Shown: positions 28,076 to 36,231, counted from the first letter of the stretch. The stretch is 64,000 nt of DNA from Lachnospiraceae bacterium A2 (GCA_000403315.2 KE159639.1:394132-458131); one strand, 5' to 3'. The notes: generated by a model from the sequence alone, not told the origin. Translations and numbers: made by a program.

Positions 28076-29914
28076 CTATCCCTTCTGGTTTTGGGCTGCA
28101 ATCTTTTCCGACAGCTCATTCAGGTACACCCACCGCTCCATTTTTTCTTCCAGTTCCGCTTCTGCCTGCTCCTTTTCCGCAGCCAGTTGGGAAAGGCGGG
28201 AGGAATTGGTGGCGTTCTCCATCATTTCTGTTTCCAACTGCCCTATTTTTTCCTCTAATTCCGCGATTTCCCCATCAATCGCTTCATATTCCCGCTGTTC
28301 CTTATAGGTAAATTTAAGCTTCTCCTCCCGGTTCCTCCTCCTGCCCTTTGCAGGCTGTTGCCCTGCGGGGCTCCCTTTCCCCGGCTCTTTCAGGGATTTT
28401 CCTCTCCCGCTTGGCTCCTCTTGGGGATGGCGCCTTTTCCTTGCCTGCAGGTAATCCAGATAGCCGCCTTCATACTGCTGCAGATGCCCCTGCCCCTCAA
28501 AGGCAAATATCCTGGTAGCCAGGCGCTCCAAAAAATACCTGTCATGGGACACTGCAATTACAATTCCGTCAAAAGAATCCAAATAGTCCTCCAAAATAGC
28601 CAGGGTCTGGATATCCAGGTCGTTGGTCGGCTCATCCAGCACCAGCACATTGGGCGCCCCCATCAGCACACGCAGAAGGTACAGCCTCCTGCGCTCGCCG
28701 CCGGACAGCTTGCCCACCGGGGTCCACTGCACCGTCCCATCAAACAGGAACCGTTCCATCAGCATGGCCGCGCTGAGCTTTCCATCCCCCGTATCCACAT
28801 ATTCCGCCACCTCCCGGACATAATCAATTGCCCGCATCTTCTCGTCCATATGGGAATTATCCTGGGAAAAGTAGCCGGTTTTAATGGTTTCCCCCTGTTC
28901 TATGCTGCCTGTATCCGGCGCTGTCTGCCCCAACAGGATTTTTAACAGGGTAGTTTTCCCGCACCCATTAGGCCCTACAATCCCAATCCGTTCCCCGCGC
29001 AGGAAGATATAAGTAAAATCCTGAATTAATTTCTGTTCCCCATACGCCTTTGAAATGCTTTTCAGTTCAATGGTCTTTTTGCCCATACGGGTGGATGCCG
29101 AGGACATTTCTACCCGCTGTTCCGCTATGGGGCCGTCCATTGCCAGCAGGTCTTCAATCCGCTGGATGTGGGCTTTCTGCTTGGTGGAACGTGCCCTTGC
29201 ACCCCTTGCAAGCCACGCAAGCTCTTTTTTCAGGATGCTTTTCCGTTTCCGCTGGCTGGCCTGCTCCATGCCCTGCTTCTGCATTTTCAACGATACATAA
29301 TCTGCATAATTTCCCGGATAGCTGTAGATGCCCCCGTGTTCCACCTCCACAATCCGTCCTGCAATCCGGTCCAGAAAGTAGCGGTCGTGGGTTACCATAA
29401 CAACTGCGCCCCGGAATTTTACCAGATATTCCTCCAGCCACCCGGACATCTCGCTGTCCAAGTGGTTGGTTGGCTCGTCCAAAATCAGGATTTCCACTGG
29501 CTGCAGCAATATGTTCACCAATGCCACCCGTTTTTTCTGCCCGCCGGAAAGGTGCTTCACCGGCTGCCCCTGTTCCTGGAAGCCAAGCTGGTGCAGCATG
29601 GCCCTGGCTTCCCCCTCCAATGCCCCGTCGCCGGCATCCAGGCCCCTCAGGGCTGCTTTCAGGATGCTGTCCGTATCTTCCAAGACAGGCGTCTGCGCCA
29701 GATAAGCCATTTTCACATGGTTCCCTGTCACCACTGTCCCCAGGTCGGGCTCCTCAATGCCTGCAATGATTTTCAGCAAGGTGGACTTCCCCATGCCATT
29801 CACCCCAATGACGCCTACTTTTTCCCCTTCCTGAAGGCTAAAGGATGCGTCTTTCAGCAATACGCGCTCTGCTGTATAGGCTTTGTGTAAATGCTCTGCT
29901 GTCAGTATATTCAT
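28076..29914 (-). CDS. ABC-F family ATPase (Uup-like)
   Basis: Soluble ribosome-associated ATPase of 612 residues with two ABC domains and no membrane helices. Domain 1: Walker A GVNGMGKST, signature LSGGQ, Walker B LILDEPTNHLD. A linker follows, then domain 2: GPNGCGKTT, LSGGE, LVLDEPTNDLD. A basic stretch (about 510-540) and a C-terminal coiled coil rich in E/Q/K follow, as in Uup. ABC-F proteins rescue or regulate ribosomes; some give antibiotic resistance, but this layout suggests a housekeeping type. The start at 29914 has AAGG upstream. Confidence 0.9.
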   Translation of the reverse strand: MNILTAEHLHKAYTAERVLLKDASFSLQEGEKVGVIGVNGMGKSTLLKIIAGIEEPDLGTVVTGNHVKMAYLAQTPVLEDTDSILKAALRGLDAGDGALEGEARAMLHQLGFQEQGQPVKHLSGGQKKRVALVNILLQPVEILILDEPTNHLDSEMSGWLEEYLVKFRGAVVMVTHDRYFLDRIAGRIVEVEHGGIYSYPGNYADYVSLKMQKQGMEQASQRKRKSILKKELAWLARGARARSTKQKAHIQRIEDLLAMDGPIAEQRVEMSSASTRMGKKTIELKSISKAYGEQKLIQDFTYIFLRGERIGIVGPNGCGKTTLLKILLGQTAPDTGSIEQGETIKTGYFSQDNSHMDEKMRAIDYVREVAEYVDTGDGKLSAAMLMERFLFDGTVQWTPVGKLSGGERRRLYLLRVLMGAPNVLVLDEPTNDLDIQTLAILEDYLDSFDGIVIAVSHDRYFLERLATRIFAFEGQGHLQQYEGGYLDYLQARKRRHPQEEPSGRGKSLKEPGKGSPAGQQPAKGRRRNREEKLKFTYKEQREYEAIDGEIAELEEKIGQLETEMMENATNSSRLSQLAAEKEQAEAELEEKMERWVYLNELSEKIAAQNQKG

Positions 29915-29944
29915 TTCCTTACCTTTCCTCCCATGCACATCCTG

Positions 29945-31147
29945 TTATAAATCCAGGCATACCTGAAAAATATAAAATTTCAGGTAATATGATTCTTCCG
30001 CCGCCCACAAAATGGGATGGTCCGGCGCCTGCGTCCTGAATTCCACCTGCCTTAGCCGCCTGTGCACATTGGCAGCCGCCTGATGGATCGTTTTTGCAAA
30101 CAAATCTGCATCCATAAAGTGGGAGCAGGAGCAGGTAGCCAGATAGCCGCCGTCCCGCACCAGCTTCATTGCCCGCAGGTTGATTTCCCGGTAGCCCTTC
30201 ACTGCATTTTTAATGGAGTTTCTGGACTTGGTAAAAGCCGGCGGATCTAAAATTACCACGTCAAAGGTTTCCCCCTGCCGCTCCAGCTCCGGCAGCAGTT
30301 CAAATACATCCCGGCAGATAAATTCCACCTGGCCAGACAGGCCGTTTAAGGCTGCATTTTCCTCTGCCTGCCTGACTGCAAGCTGGGAAGCGTCCACCCC
30401 CAGCACGGAGCTTGCCCCTGCAATCCCTGCATTTAAGGCAAAGGAACCTGTATGGGTAAAGCAGTCCAGCACTTTTGCGCCCTTGCATAGCCGCTGTATG
30501 GCCTTACGGTTGTATTTCTGGTCCAGGAAAAACCCTGTTTTCTGCCCTTCCGCCACGTCCACAAGGTAACGGACGCCGTTTTCCTGAATTTCCACCTTCG
30601 TGCAGAATTCCGGCCCTAAAAACCCTTTCCGCAGTTCCATCCCTTCCTGCCTGCGCACCTTCGCGTCGCTGCGCTCGTAGACGCCCCGGATCTGGATGCC
30701 GTCTTTTGCCATACATTCCTTCAAGTCTTTCAGGATCTCCTCCTTGAACCGGTCAATGCCAAGGGCTAAGGACTGCACCACCAGCACATCCGAAAATTTA
30801 TCCACCACCAGCCCTGGGAGCCAGTCTGCCTCCCCGAAAATCACCCGGCAGGAACTGGTATCCACCGTTTTTTTCCGATATTCCCACGCGCGTTCCACCC
30901 GCATTTTAATAAAATCCCGGTCAATTTCCTGCCCTTTGTTCCGGGTCATCATGCGGACGCGGATTTTGGAATGGGAATTGAAGAACCCCTTCCCCATAGG
31001 ATAGCCGTCAAAATCATGCACCGCCACAATATCTCCATCTGCAACATGGCCCATGGCAGATTCTATTTCATTGTCATAGACCCACATGCCGCCGGATTTC
31101 AGCGCCCTTCCTTCTCCCTTTTTCAGGGTAACAACTGCATTTTCCAT
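29945..31147 (-). CDS. rlmI: Class I SAM rRNA methyltransferase, RlmI family
   Basis: A 400-residue enzyme of the family that methylates C5 of cytosine 1962 in 23S rRNA. An N-terminal PUA-like domain (GEGRALKSGGMWVYDNEI) is followed by a central EEHEA-like region and a Rossmann methyltransferase domain with SAM motif VLDCFTHTGSFALNAG and the catalytic DPPAFTKS; a late Cys in ATCSCSHFM is typical of m5C enzymes. The ATG at 31147 follows GGAG. It lies 30 bp upstream of the ABC-F gene. Confidence 0.88.
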   Translation of the reverse strand: MENAVVTLKKGEGRALKSGGMWVYDNEIESAMGHVADGDIVAVHDFDGYPMGKGFFNSHSKIRVRMMTRNKGQEIDRDFIKMRVERAWEYRKKTVDTSSCRVIFGEADWLPGLVVDKFSDVLVVQSLALGIDRFKEEILKDLKECMAKDGIQIRGVYERSDAKVRRQEGMELRKGFLGPEFCTKVEIQENGVRYLVDVAEGQKTGFFLDQKYNRKAIQRLCKGAKVLDCFTHTGSFALNAGIAGASSVLGVDASQLAVRQAEENAALNGLSGQVEFICRDVFELLPELERQGETFDVVILDPPAFTKSRNSIKNAVKGYREINLRAMKLVRDGGYLATCSCSHFMDADLFAKTIHQAAANVHRRLRQVEFRTQAPDHPILWAAEESYYLKFYIFQVCLDL

Positions 31148-31225
31148 TGTTTTTCTATCTCCTAACTCATAAACTTTCCATCGGCAAACCCTGCCCAAAA
31201 GAGGGGCAGCCATTGCGGGAATCCA

Positions 31226-31624
31226 CTATGCCCTGTCCTGCGGATTTTCAGTATTATGTTTTTCTTCTGCTGCATTCAGTTCCCTGCGCAATGCTTCTAC
31301 GTCATTTTGGGAATAACTGGGCACCAGGGATACTATTTCTTCTGCAGAATAATCCTTTTTTATCATCCGCACTACTATTTGTTTCGCGGTTTTTTCCAAT
31401 GCCTGCTGCTTTTCCTCCTCGAAATCCTCTGTCGCCTTTCTTAGCGCCTGCTGCTTTTCCTCCTCGAAATCCTCTGTCGCCTTTCTTAGCGCCTGCTGCT
31501 TTTCTTCCTCAAAAATTTGTGTAACCTGCAGCAACGCCTGCTGCTTCTCCTCCTCAAAAATCCGTGTAACCTGCAGCAATGCCTGCTGCTTTTCCTCCTC
31601 GAAAATTTGTGCTACCTGCGTCAT
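31226..31624 (-). CDS. Candidate intragenic small protein (internal start in the Rpn-like gene)
   Basis: Inside the Rpn-like frame AAGGAGG stands 9 nt before ATG 31624-31622, a near-ideal translation start encoded by the codons for Ile-Arg-Arg-Ala. It would give 132 residues: MTQVAQIFEEEKQQAL, the 15-residue repeats, then KTAKQIVVRMIKKDYSAEEI to the end, without the nuclease domain. Published work on E. coli RpnA describes a small C-terminal protein from an internal start that acts as antitoxin; this has the same layout. Expression is inferred only. Confidence 0.45.
   Translation of the reverse strand: MTQVAQIFEEEKQQALLQVTRIFEEEKQQALLQVTQIFEEEKQQALRKATEDFEEEKQQALRKATEDFEEEKQQALEKTAKQIVVRMIKKDYSAEEIVSLVPSYSQNDVEALRRELNAAEEKHNTENPQDRA
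31397..31621 (-). repeat. Five 45-bp tandem repeats (15 residues each)
   Basis: Units of the form xxVTxIFEEEKQQAL or RKATEDFEEEKQQAL. Two neighbouring units are identical in DNA. A 15-residue period fits a right-handed coiled coil better than a plain heptad coil. Copy number is likely variable. Confidence 0.85.
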
Positions 31625-32067
31625 TTCAATCGCCCTCCTTATCTTATTGGCTGTTTCACGGTCTATCACTTTATCTGTAAATGCCAGAATTCCAGAAAGG
31701 GCAAAAAGCTGCTGCCCCCGGTCTTGGATTTGTGCCGCCAGTGCCACGGTTTCCCGGATTTTCTGCTGCTTCTCCTCCGCTTTCTGGTAAGACAGGGGCA
31801 TTACAATCACTTCCATCAGTTCCCCGTCATCCAGCCGTTCATTCCTCTTTATCTTCTGTTCCAGACGTTGGAAAATCCCTTTGTAATCCAGTTCGGAAAG
31901 AAAAGCGCATTCCAAAGACATTTTTACTGCCCCAATATCATATTCCATAGACACCTGTTTCCGCTTAATGTCCCCAGTATAAATTACAACCATGCGCAGT
32001 TTGGGGCAAGGCTCTTTCTCTTTCTGGTAACGGCTGGCAATTCCAGCCAGATAATTCAGATATTTTA

Positions 32068-33651
32068 CTCAAACTTCCCACATTAAAAATGGGATTTGCT
32101 CCCTGAAAAATCAATACTTTAGCTCACAAAATAGCGCTCAGGCAGCCGCTGAACTGCACTCCAATGCTTTTTGCATGTACTTCGGCAGTCTCTGAACAAA
32201 GCTGGCAGTGAATTCCTCAAGCTGCTGTTCTGTGATGTGGAAATATTCCATAACGGCATCCATTAGTGCGTCCATGATAATCCTCATGGATTGATTGAAA
32301 GTGATGTCATCCAGTTCATCCATGAGACGGAAAAACAGTTCACATATCGTTTTGTCATCGGTATTGCATCGCTGTGTAACTGCAAGCATCATATATCGTG
32401 CAAAGACAATGGATACATGAGCAGTCAAAGCATCATAGGACAGGCTCCGGCACTCCTTTACCAGATGCAGATAGGATTTGCAGGTTTTGAAAAACACCTC
32501 TATATCCCAGCGTTTCCCATAGATACGGATGATTTCTTCCGCTGAGATAGCTGTGTCCGTGCTGATGATGGCAAGCCAGTCTTTTCTCTTGCCTTTGTTC
32601 CGGACACAGACGATTTTTGCCGGAATTGCCTCATCACCAACGGTTACGTCAACAGAAAGCAGGTACTTGGAGCGGCCCCTGCGTTTTTTACACTGTTTAT
32701 AGATTTCTTTGATGTTGTATCTGCCATCCTGATAGCCATATTTGATTTTACTGCTTTTCTTAACCATTGCGATTGTGTCTAATTTGCAGTCTGTCTTTAA
32801 TGCGCTAATGGTCTTCGGTGATGAAAACCAACTGTCGAACAGCACATATTTTGCAGAAACGCCAGATGATTGTGCTGCTTTGATCAGGTCAATCAAGACT
32901 TCTGTTGCTTTTCGTCTGGATTCTTTCCGCCTTTTCCCGGCAAGAGAACGTCCATCGAAGTTTGCAGCTTTGCAGAGCAGGTTTTTATCGTCGGCTGCCG
33001 ACAGAAGACGATGGTTGATCGGAACAAAGGAGTTGCCATCGGACCATCCAAGTGTCAGCATACGGTAACCTTTCTTGTACTTCATAGAGCAGTGGTCGAA
33101 GACTTTCGCCAGAAGTTCCGTTTTATTTGAACGGGAACGGTCAAACAGGCTGTCATCAATAATGAAGACATCTTTGCGGCCCTCATCCGTAAGTGGCTTC
33201 ATGAAATCGTTAATGATCCGGCTTGAAAGCAGGGTTGTGAACCGAAACCAGTTAATCTTCGCATTATTGAGGAAGCGATAAACGGTGTTCTTGCAGAATG
33301 AACCATCAAATATGCCTGTTTTCCGCTGCATATACATGCTTCTATCCGAGAAAATGAGACAGAACAGGTATCGAAACACTTCGATTACCGGAATCCCTTT
33401 TGCTTTTCCGGCATTACATTTGAAAAGAAGTTTCCCAATTTGGAATTGGGTCATAAAATTTGTGACAGAGTTAGAAATCTCATTCCCGTTTTCAGCATTA
33501 TATGGTATACTTGACATGGCATAAATCTCCTTGCTGTGTGATTGTTATTCGCAATTCAATTATACCATCAAGTGCAGGTTTGTGCCTTTTTTATAGACTA
33601 AAGTATTGATTTTTCAAGGTTCAGCACACCAATCGGTGTGGGAAGTTTGAG
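32068..33651 (-). mobile_element. IS4-family insertion sequence with 7-bp target duplication
   Basis: A 1584-bp element bounded by perfect 15-bp terminal inverted repeats, CTCAAACTTCCCACA and its complement. The 7-bp TATTTTA occurs at 32061-32067 and again at 33652-33658, a target-site duplication. It carries one transposase. A 7-8 bp duplication fits the ISPepr1-like branch of the IS4 family. The ends and open frame are intact, so it may be active. Confidence 0.92.
32138..33517 (-). CDS. IS4-family DDE transposase
   Basis: A 459-residue cut-and-paste transposase. Catalytic acids are visible: Asp in FIIDDSLFDRS, Asp in VLFDSWFSSPK, and Glu in the Y-(2)-R-(3)-E-(6)-K signature IYGKRWDIEVFFKTCK. 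It occupies nearly the whole IS. No frameshift or stop is seen, so it appears functional. Confidence 0.93.
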   Translation of the reverse strand: MSSIPYNAENGNEISNSVTNFMTQFQIGKLLFKCNAGKAKGIPVIEVFRYLFCLIFSDRSMYMQRKTGIFDGSFCKNTVYRFLNNAKINWFRFTTLLSSRIINDFMKPLTDEGRKDVFIIDDSLFDRSRSNKTELLAKVFDHCSMKYKKGYRMLTLGWSDGNSFVPINHRLLSAADDKNLLCKAANFDGRSLAGKRRKESRRKATEVLIDLIKAAQSSGVSAKYVLFDSWFSSPKTISALKTDCKLDTIAMVKKSSKIKYGYQDGRYNIKEIYKQCKKRRGRSKYLLSVDVTVGDEAIPAKIVCVRNKGKRKDWLAIISTDTAISAEEIIRIYGKRWDIEVFFKTCKSYLHLVKECRSLSYDALTAHVSIVFARYMMLAVTQRCNTDDKTICELFFRLMDELDDITFNQSMRIIMDALMDAVMEYFHITEQQLEEFTASFVQRLPKYMQKALECSSAAA

Positions 33652-33899
33652 TATTTTACTTTATCCCCTTCGCTGTATGCGCTCTCATAATCCACAATCG
33701 CTGCCGTCCCGTCCGCAAGCTCAAAAATATTGTCTAAGCGGAGTTCATTTGCTTTCACTGTTGGAATATTGGTAGGCAGCACATGCCTGATTTCTGGAAG
33801 GTCCAGCCCATAGACACGGAATGATTTCCCCTTCAAATTTTCTGCCAGCAGCTTGCTGGTAATGTCCTTGTTCTGGTATGCAATTTCTGTACTGCCCAT
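33652..33899 (-). pseudogene. Rpn-like PD-(D/E)XK protein, N-terminal part
   Basis: Starts MGSTEIAYQNKDITSKLLAE at an ATG with GGGGAAGG upstream; upstream in-frame codons at 33965 (ATG) and 33992 (TTG) are weaker alternatives. The nuclease-like core shows ELRLDNIFELADGTAAIVDY and then ES, i.e. the acidic Asp and E-x-S/K region of PD-(D/E)XK folds in variant form. The frame runs through GDKVKY into the IS terminal repeat and stops inside it. The second part is at 31226-32067. Confidence 0.75.
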
Positions 33900-34298
33900 A
33901 TCCTTCCCCTTTTCTGCCCTATCAAAACGGCCGCTTTGCCGCTGTAGTTTCTTTTCTGCCTTCATTATATCTGCTTTTTTCCCAGAAAGCAATGCCCCAT
34001 CTCTCCTGTATCCTATGGCCGCAGGATTCTGGCTCCATTACGGTATTGGCCTGTAACCGTACAGCACAGTGCACGGCCCAGGAGTGAACAGTAATGGATT
34101 CCACTCGTGCGGGTACCCTCGCTTCGCTGGGGCAGACCCGCCACAGTGCGATAAAAGCTTTTTTATTCTATAGGAGAGATACTTTCACACTTTAGCGTGA
34201 CAAGGTCTTTCCTAAAACCCTTTATAATCTTTCTTTATCCATCACTTCCTTTTCCTTTCACAATTCATTTGCTTTATATTCCTGCCCTTGCTTTCCCT
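33900..34298. other. Intergenic region with repeats upstream of hicA
   Basis: About 400 bp without a credible gene. It contains a GTTACT-type repeat (34033-34097), an inverted repeat around CGGGTACCCTCGC / GACCCG (34110-34132) and a TATAGGA-type hairpin (34168-34214) related to the composite repeat family. Confidence 0.5.
34033..34097. repeat. GTTACT-type palindromic repeat, copy 2
   Basis: The reverse complement of this segment aligns with 27303-27366 through GGGCCGTGCACTGTGCTGTA and ACAGGCCAATACCGTAATGG. A short piece of the same motif, GGTTACTGTTCACAC, also occurs at 63310. Confidence 0.65.
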
Positions 34299-34327
34299 TT
34301 GACTTTTATGCGCGTTATGCGTATAAT
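34299..34327 (+). promoter_or_regulatory. hicAB promoter with repeated operator-like motif
   Basis: TTGACT, a 17-nt spacer and TATAAT form a near-consensus promoter. The spacer contains two copies of TATGCG 3 nt apart, which could be the binding site for HicB autorepression. Confidence 0.8.
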
Positions 34328-34349
34328 ATAATTGTAAGGAGGTTACAGC

Positions 34350-34529
34350 ATGAGATTCCGGGAAATAGAAAAAATAATATTAGCAGATGGATGGCAATTC
34401 AAGAAAGCAAAAGGTTCTCATTATTCTTACATCCATCCAATAAAACCTGGCAAGGTTTCCATCCCAAATCATCCCGGAAACCTTGACCCCCGTACAATTA
34501 AATCTATTTTGAAGCAGGCCGGACTCTAA
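34350..34529 (+). CDS. hicA: HicA-family mRNA interferase toxin
   Basis: A 59-residue double-stranded RNA-binding-fold toxin: MRFREIEKIILADGWQFKKA..GSHYSYIHP..KVSIPNHPG. The motif around GSHYSY contains the catalytic His typical of HicA, and IPNH follows as in the family. The ATG follows AAGGAGG. It is 37 bp upstream of hicB and transcribed from its own strong promoter. HicA cleaves mRNA when not bound by HicB. It was too short for common ORF cut-offs. Confidence 0.92.
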   Translation: MRFREIEKIILADGWQFKKAKGSHYSYIHPIKPGKVSIPNHPGNLDPRTIKSILKQAGL

Positions 34530-34566
34530 AGCCCGGTACCGCAATACCATAAAGGAGGATTCTTCT

Positions 34567-34977
34567 ATGAAATTAACTTATCCCGCTTGTTTCTATCCTT
34601 GTGAACAAAAAAAGGGAGGATTTACCGTTGAAGTTCCAGATCTTCCCGGCTGTGTCAGTGAAGGCAGCACATTGGCCGAAGCTATCCTTATGGGTACTGA
34701 TGCCGCATCCGGCTGGGTTCTTGACGAACTGGAGGACGGAAAACGTGCACCCGAAGCAAGCCCATTGGAAAGCATTATCCCAGAAGCCGATGGTTTCGTA
34801 AGCATGTTAGTTCTGGACATAGATGCCTATGCTGAAAAGTATGGTGAAAAAGCTGTAAGAAAAAATCTTACCATTCCCGCATGGCTCAATACGTTTGCCG
34901 AAAATAACCATATTAACTTTTCTCAGGTGCTTCAAGATTCCTTAACCGCCCTCTACCAGCAAAAACAGCACGCTTAA
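34567..34977 (+). CDS. hicB: HicB-family antitoxin
   Basis: A 136-residue antitoxin. The N-terminal partly degraded RNase H-like HicB domain shows GGFTVEVPDLPGCVSEGSTLAEA; the C-terminal part (LNTFAENNHINFSQVLQDSLTALY) looks like a ribbon-helix-helix DNA-binding domain for autoregulation. It neutralises the toxin encoded 37 bp upstream. Start chosen at the ATG after AAAGGAGG. A hairpin terminator follows. The pair sits in the accessory island beside an integrase remnant. Confidence 0.93.
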   Translation: MKLTYPACFYPCEQKKGGFTVEVPDLPGCVSEGSTLAEAILMGTDAASGWVLDELEDGKRAPEASPLESIIPEADGFVSMLVLDIDAYAEKYGEKAVRKNLTIPAWLNTFAENNHINFSQVLQDSLTALYQQKQHA

Positions 34978-34984
34978 GTGGTTG

Positions 34985-35008
34985 CCCCGATTTCGCATGA
35001 AATCGGGG
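34985..35008 (+). terminator. hicAB terminator hairpin
   Basis: CCCCGATTTC and GAAATCGGGG form a perfect 10-bp stem with a 4-nt loop right after hicB. The T-run is poor. Confidence 0.6.
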
Positions 35009-35020
35009 TAGTCCTACTTA

Positions 35021-35049
35021 TTGATTCTTCCCGCCTCCTGTCCTATAAT
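35021..35049 (+). promoter_or_regulatory. Promoter of the small gene at 35102
   Basis: TTGATT at 35021-35026, a 17-nt spacer and TATAAT at 35044-35049. Confidence 0.6.
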
Positions 35050-35101
35050 CTATGTACAGGCTACTACAACTGCTGAATACATAAGAACGGACAGGAGAAC
35101 C

Positions 35102-35221
35102 ATGGCACTTTACAAATATTCTGTTGATGGAAGTTCACTTTCATATGCGGAACACGGGAAACTCATAGACCTATTCGGCAAGCTTGTTACCAGATTTCTT
35201 AAACTCTCTAAAAGAACATAA
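35102..35221 (+). CDS. Small protein (39 residues), unknown
   Basis: MALYKYSVDGSSLSYAEHGK... preceded by ACAGGAG at a suitable distance and by a good promoter 53 bp upstream. The C-terminal half (LIDLFGKLVTRFLKLSKRT) could be an amphipathic basic helix. I do not recognise a family. It could be a remnant of a longer gene of the mobile island. Confidence 0.4.
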   Translation: MALYKYSVDGSSLSYAEHGKLIDLFGKLVTRFLKLSKRT

Positions 35222-35472
35222 TTCTTCTTTCATTCCTTCGATAGACTTTGCATACATCTCTTTTCGTTTTTTTGGCTTATCTAATCCATCTCCATTTTTT
35301 CAGGAAAATACGAGCTTCACCAGTAATCCATATTATGAATACATCCCAAAAATGGCCTATAAAACAATGATTCATAAACTCTATGATATTACCTGTGAAC
35401 TGCATACAGCCTATGTTCAAGAAAGAACACGTATCATATACTAATCACCACCACCTATGAATGTAATGTTAC
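35222..35472. other. Unassigned sequence in the accessory island
   Basis: About 250 bp without a confident gene. 35300-35444 reads in one plus-strand frame as ENTSFTSNPYYEYIPKMAYK.. and looks like the end of a coding sequence, but I see no start and no family. Confidence 0.4.
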
Positions 35473-35636
35473 TAGTGTACTGACCGCATTATATTCAGTC
35501 AAACCTCCTTGTCTATCCGCCCATCTGCTGCGTTGGATTTTCTAGCCGTAGCCACCGCTACGCCGTCACAAATCCGCCTTGCCGATGAACGAATATCCTG
35601 CGGAGTTTCACCAGATATAATGCGGTCAGCACACTA
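35473..35636 (-). ncRNA. 164-bp palindromic element E2 (candidate structured RNA or MITE)
   Basis: Terminal arms of 22 bp with one difference (TAGTGT.CTGACCGC). Read on the minus strand the centre is GACGGCGTAGCGGTGGCTAC, closely matching element E3 (GACGGCGATGCGGTGGCATC). The one terminal mismatch is a G-U pair in that orientation. It lies immediately upstream of the integrase remnant. Confidence 0.6.
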
Positions 35637-35659
35637 GAGCGGTAAAGGAACACTCTGAA

Positions 35660-35945
35660 ATGGCAAACCGATTCCCAGAATGGTTCTGTAAGATTCCAGT
35701 TTCAGATATCACACAGATTAAAATTAACCAACTGGTAAACGAATTCTCGAAAGACAAATCCCCAAAGACTATACGGAACTATCACGGATTTTTAACGGCT
35801 GTGTCTGGCACTTTTCATCCAAATCTAAGGGTTTCAACCATCCTGCCGCAGAAAGTTAAGAATGAGCCGTACACACCCTCCCAGATTGTGTGAAGCAAAT
35901 ATTAGAAAAAATTAAGGAAACCCCTTATGAGATTCCAATAACAAA
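35660..35945 (+). pseudogene. Tyrosine-recombinase (integrase) fragment
   Basis: The frame MANRFPEWFCKIPVSDITQI..SPKTIRNYHGFLTAV matches the N-terminal SAM-like (core-binding) domain of phage/ICE integrases. It ends at a TGA near 35893; in another frame the sequence continues VKQILEKIKETPYEIPI, so a frameshift broke the gene. The catalytic domain is absent. Its position next to a tRNA cluster fits a decayed integration event. Confidence 0.75.
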
Positions 35946-36090
35946 AGCTGCAAAAAATTTTCAGGACGCCATTTTCCCATGCCCCCTTCCGTCCTATTTC
36001 CAATGTATAACCCTGACAAATTTCATGACAAAAAAGTTTATTTACATGTATACTACTGTATAATACGTGGCGATACCCAAACGCATAAAA

Positions 36091-36140
36091 ATAGCCGTAA
36101 ACCCTTGATTTTACTGGAAAATCTTGAAGTTTACGGCTAT
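36091..36140 (-). terminator. Terminator of the tRNA cluster
   Basis: On the minus strand ATAGCCGTAAAC pairs with GTTTACGGCTAT, followed by TTTTATG, just after tRNA-Leu. Confidence 0.85.
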
Positions 36141-36150
36141 ATTGCCTGAC

Positions 36151-36231
36151 TGCGGATGACAGGAATCGAACCTGCACGGTTGCCCACCAGATCCTAAGTC
36201 TGGCGCGTCTGCCAGTTCCGCCACATCCGCA
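36151..36231 (-). tRNA. tRNA-Leu (UAG)
   Basis: 81-nt tRNA with long variable arm; anticodon loop CTTAGGA gives anticodon TAG, reading CUA and related Leu codons. Acceptor ends TGCGGAT / ATCCGCA. Last of seven tRNAs. Confidence 0.93.

Larger units (their letters stand above)
31226..32067 (-). pseudogene. Rpn-like PD-(D/E)XK protein, C-terminal part (split by an IS)
   Basis: Reading from the insertion site this continues KYLNYLAGIASRYQKEKEPC..MVVIYTG, in frame with the N-terminal part at 33652 once the IS and one target copy are removed. It includes the back of the nuclease-like domain, a region LSYQKAEEKQQKIRE, five 15-residue repeats and a C-terminal segment. Such proteins resemble recombination-promoting nuclease (Rpn) and transposase-like PD-(D/E)XK families that are common and multi-copy in Lachnospiraceae. 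Full-length function is lost in this copy, although the 3' part could still be translated from the internal start at 31624. Confidence 0.75.

Noticed and set aside
31226..33899. A DNA-guided or phage-defence nuclease in active form
   Set aside because: The gene is physically split by an IS and its nuclease motif is variant, so active full-length defence cannot be claimed for this copy.
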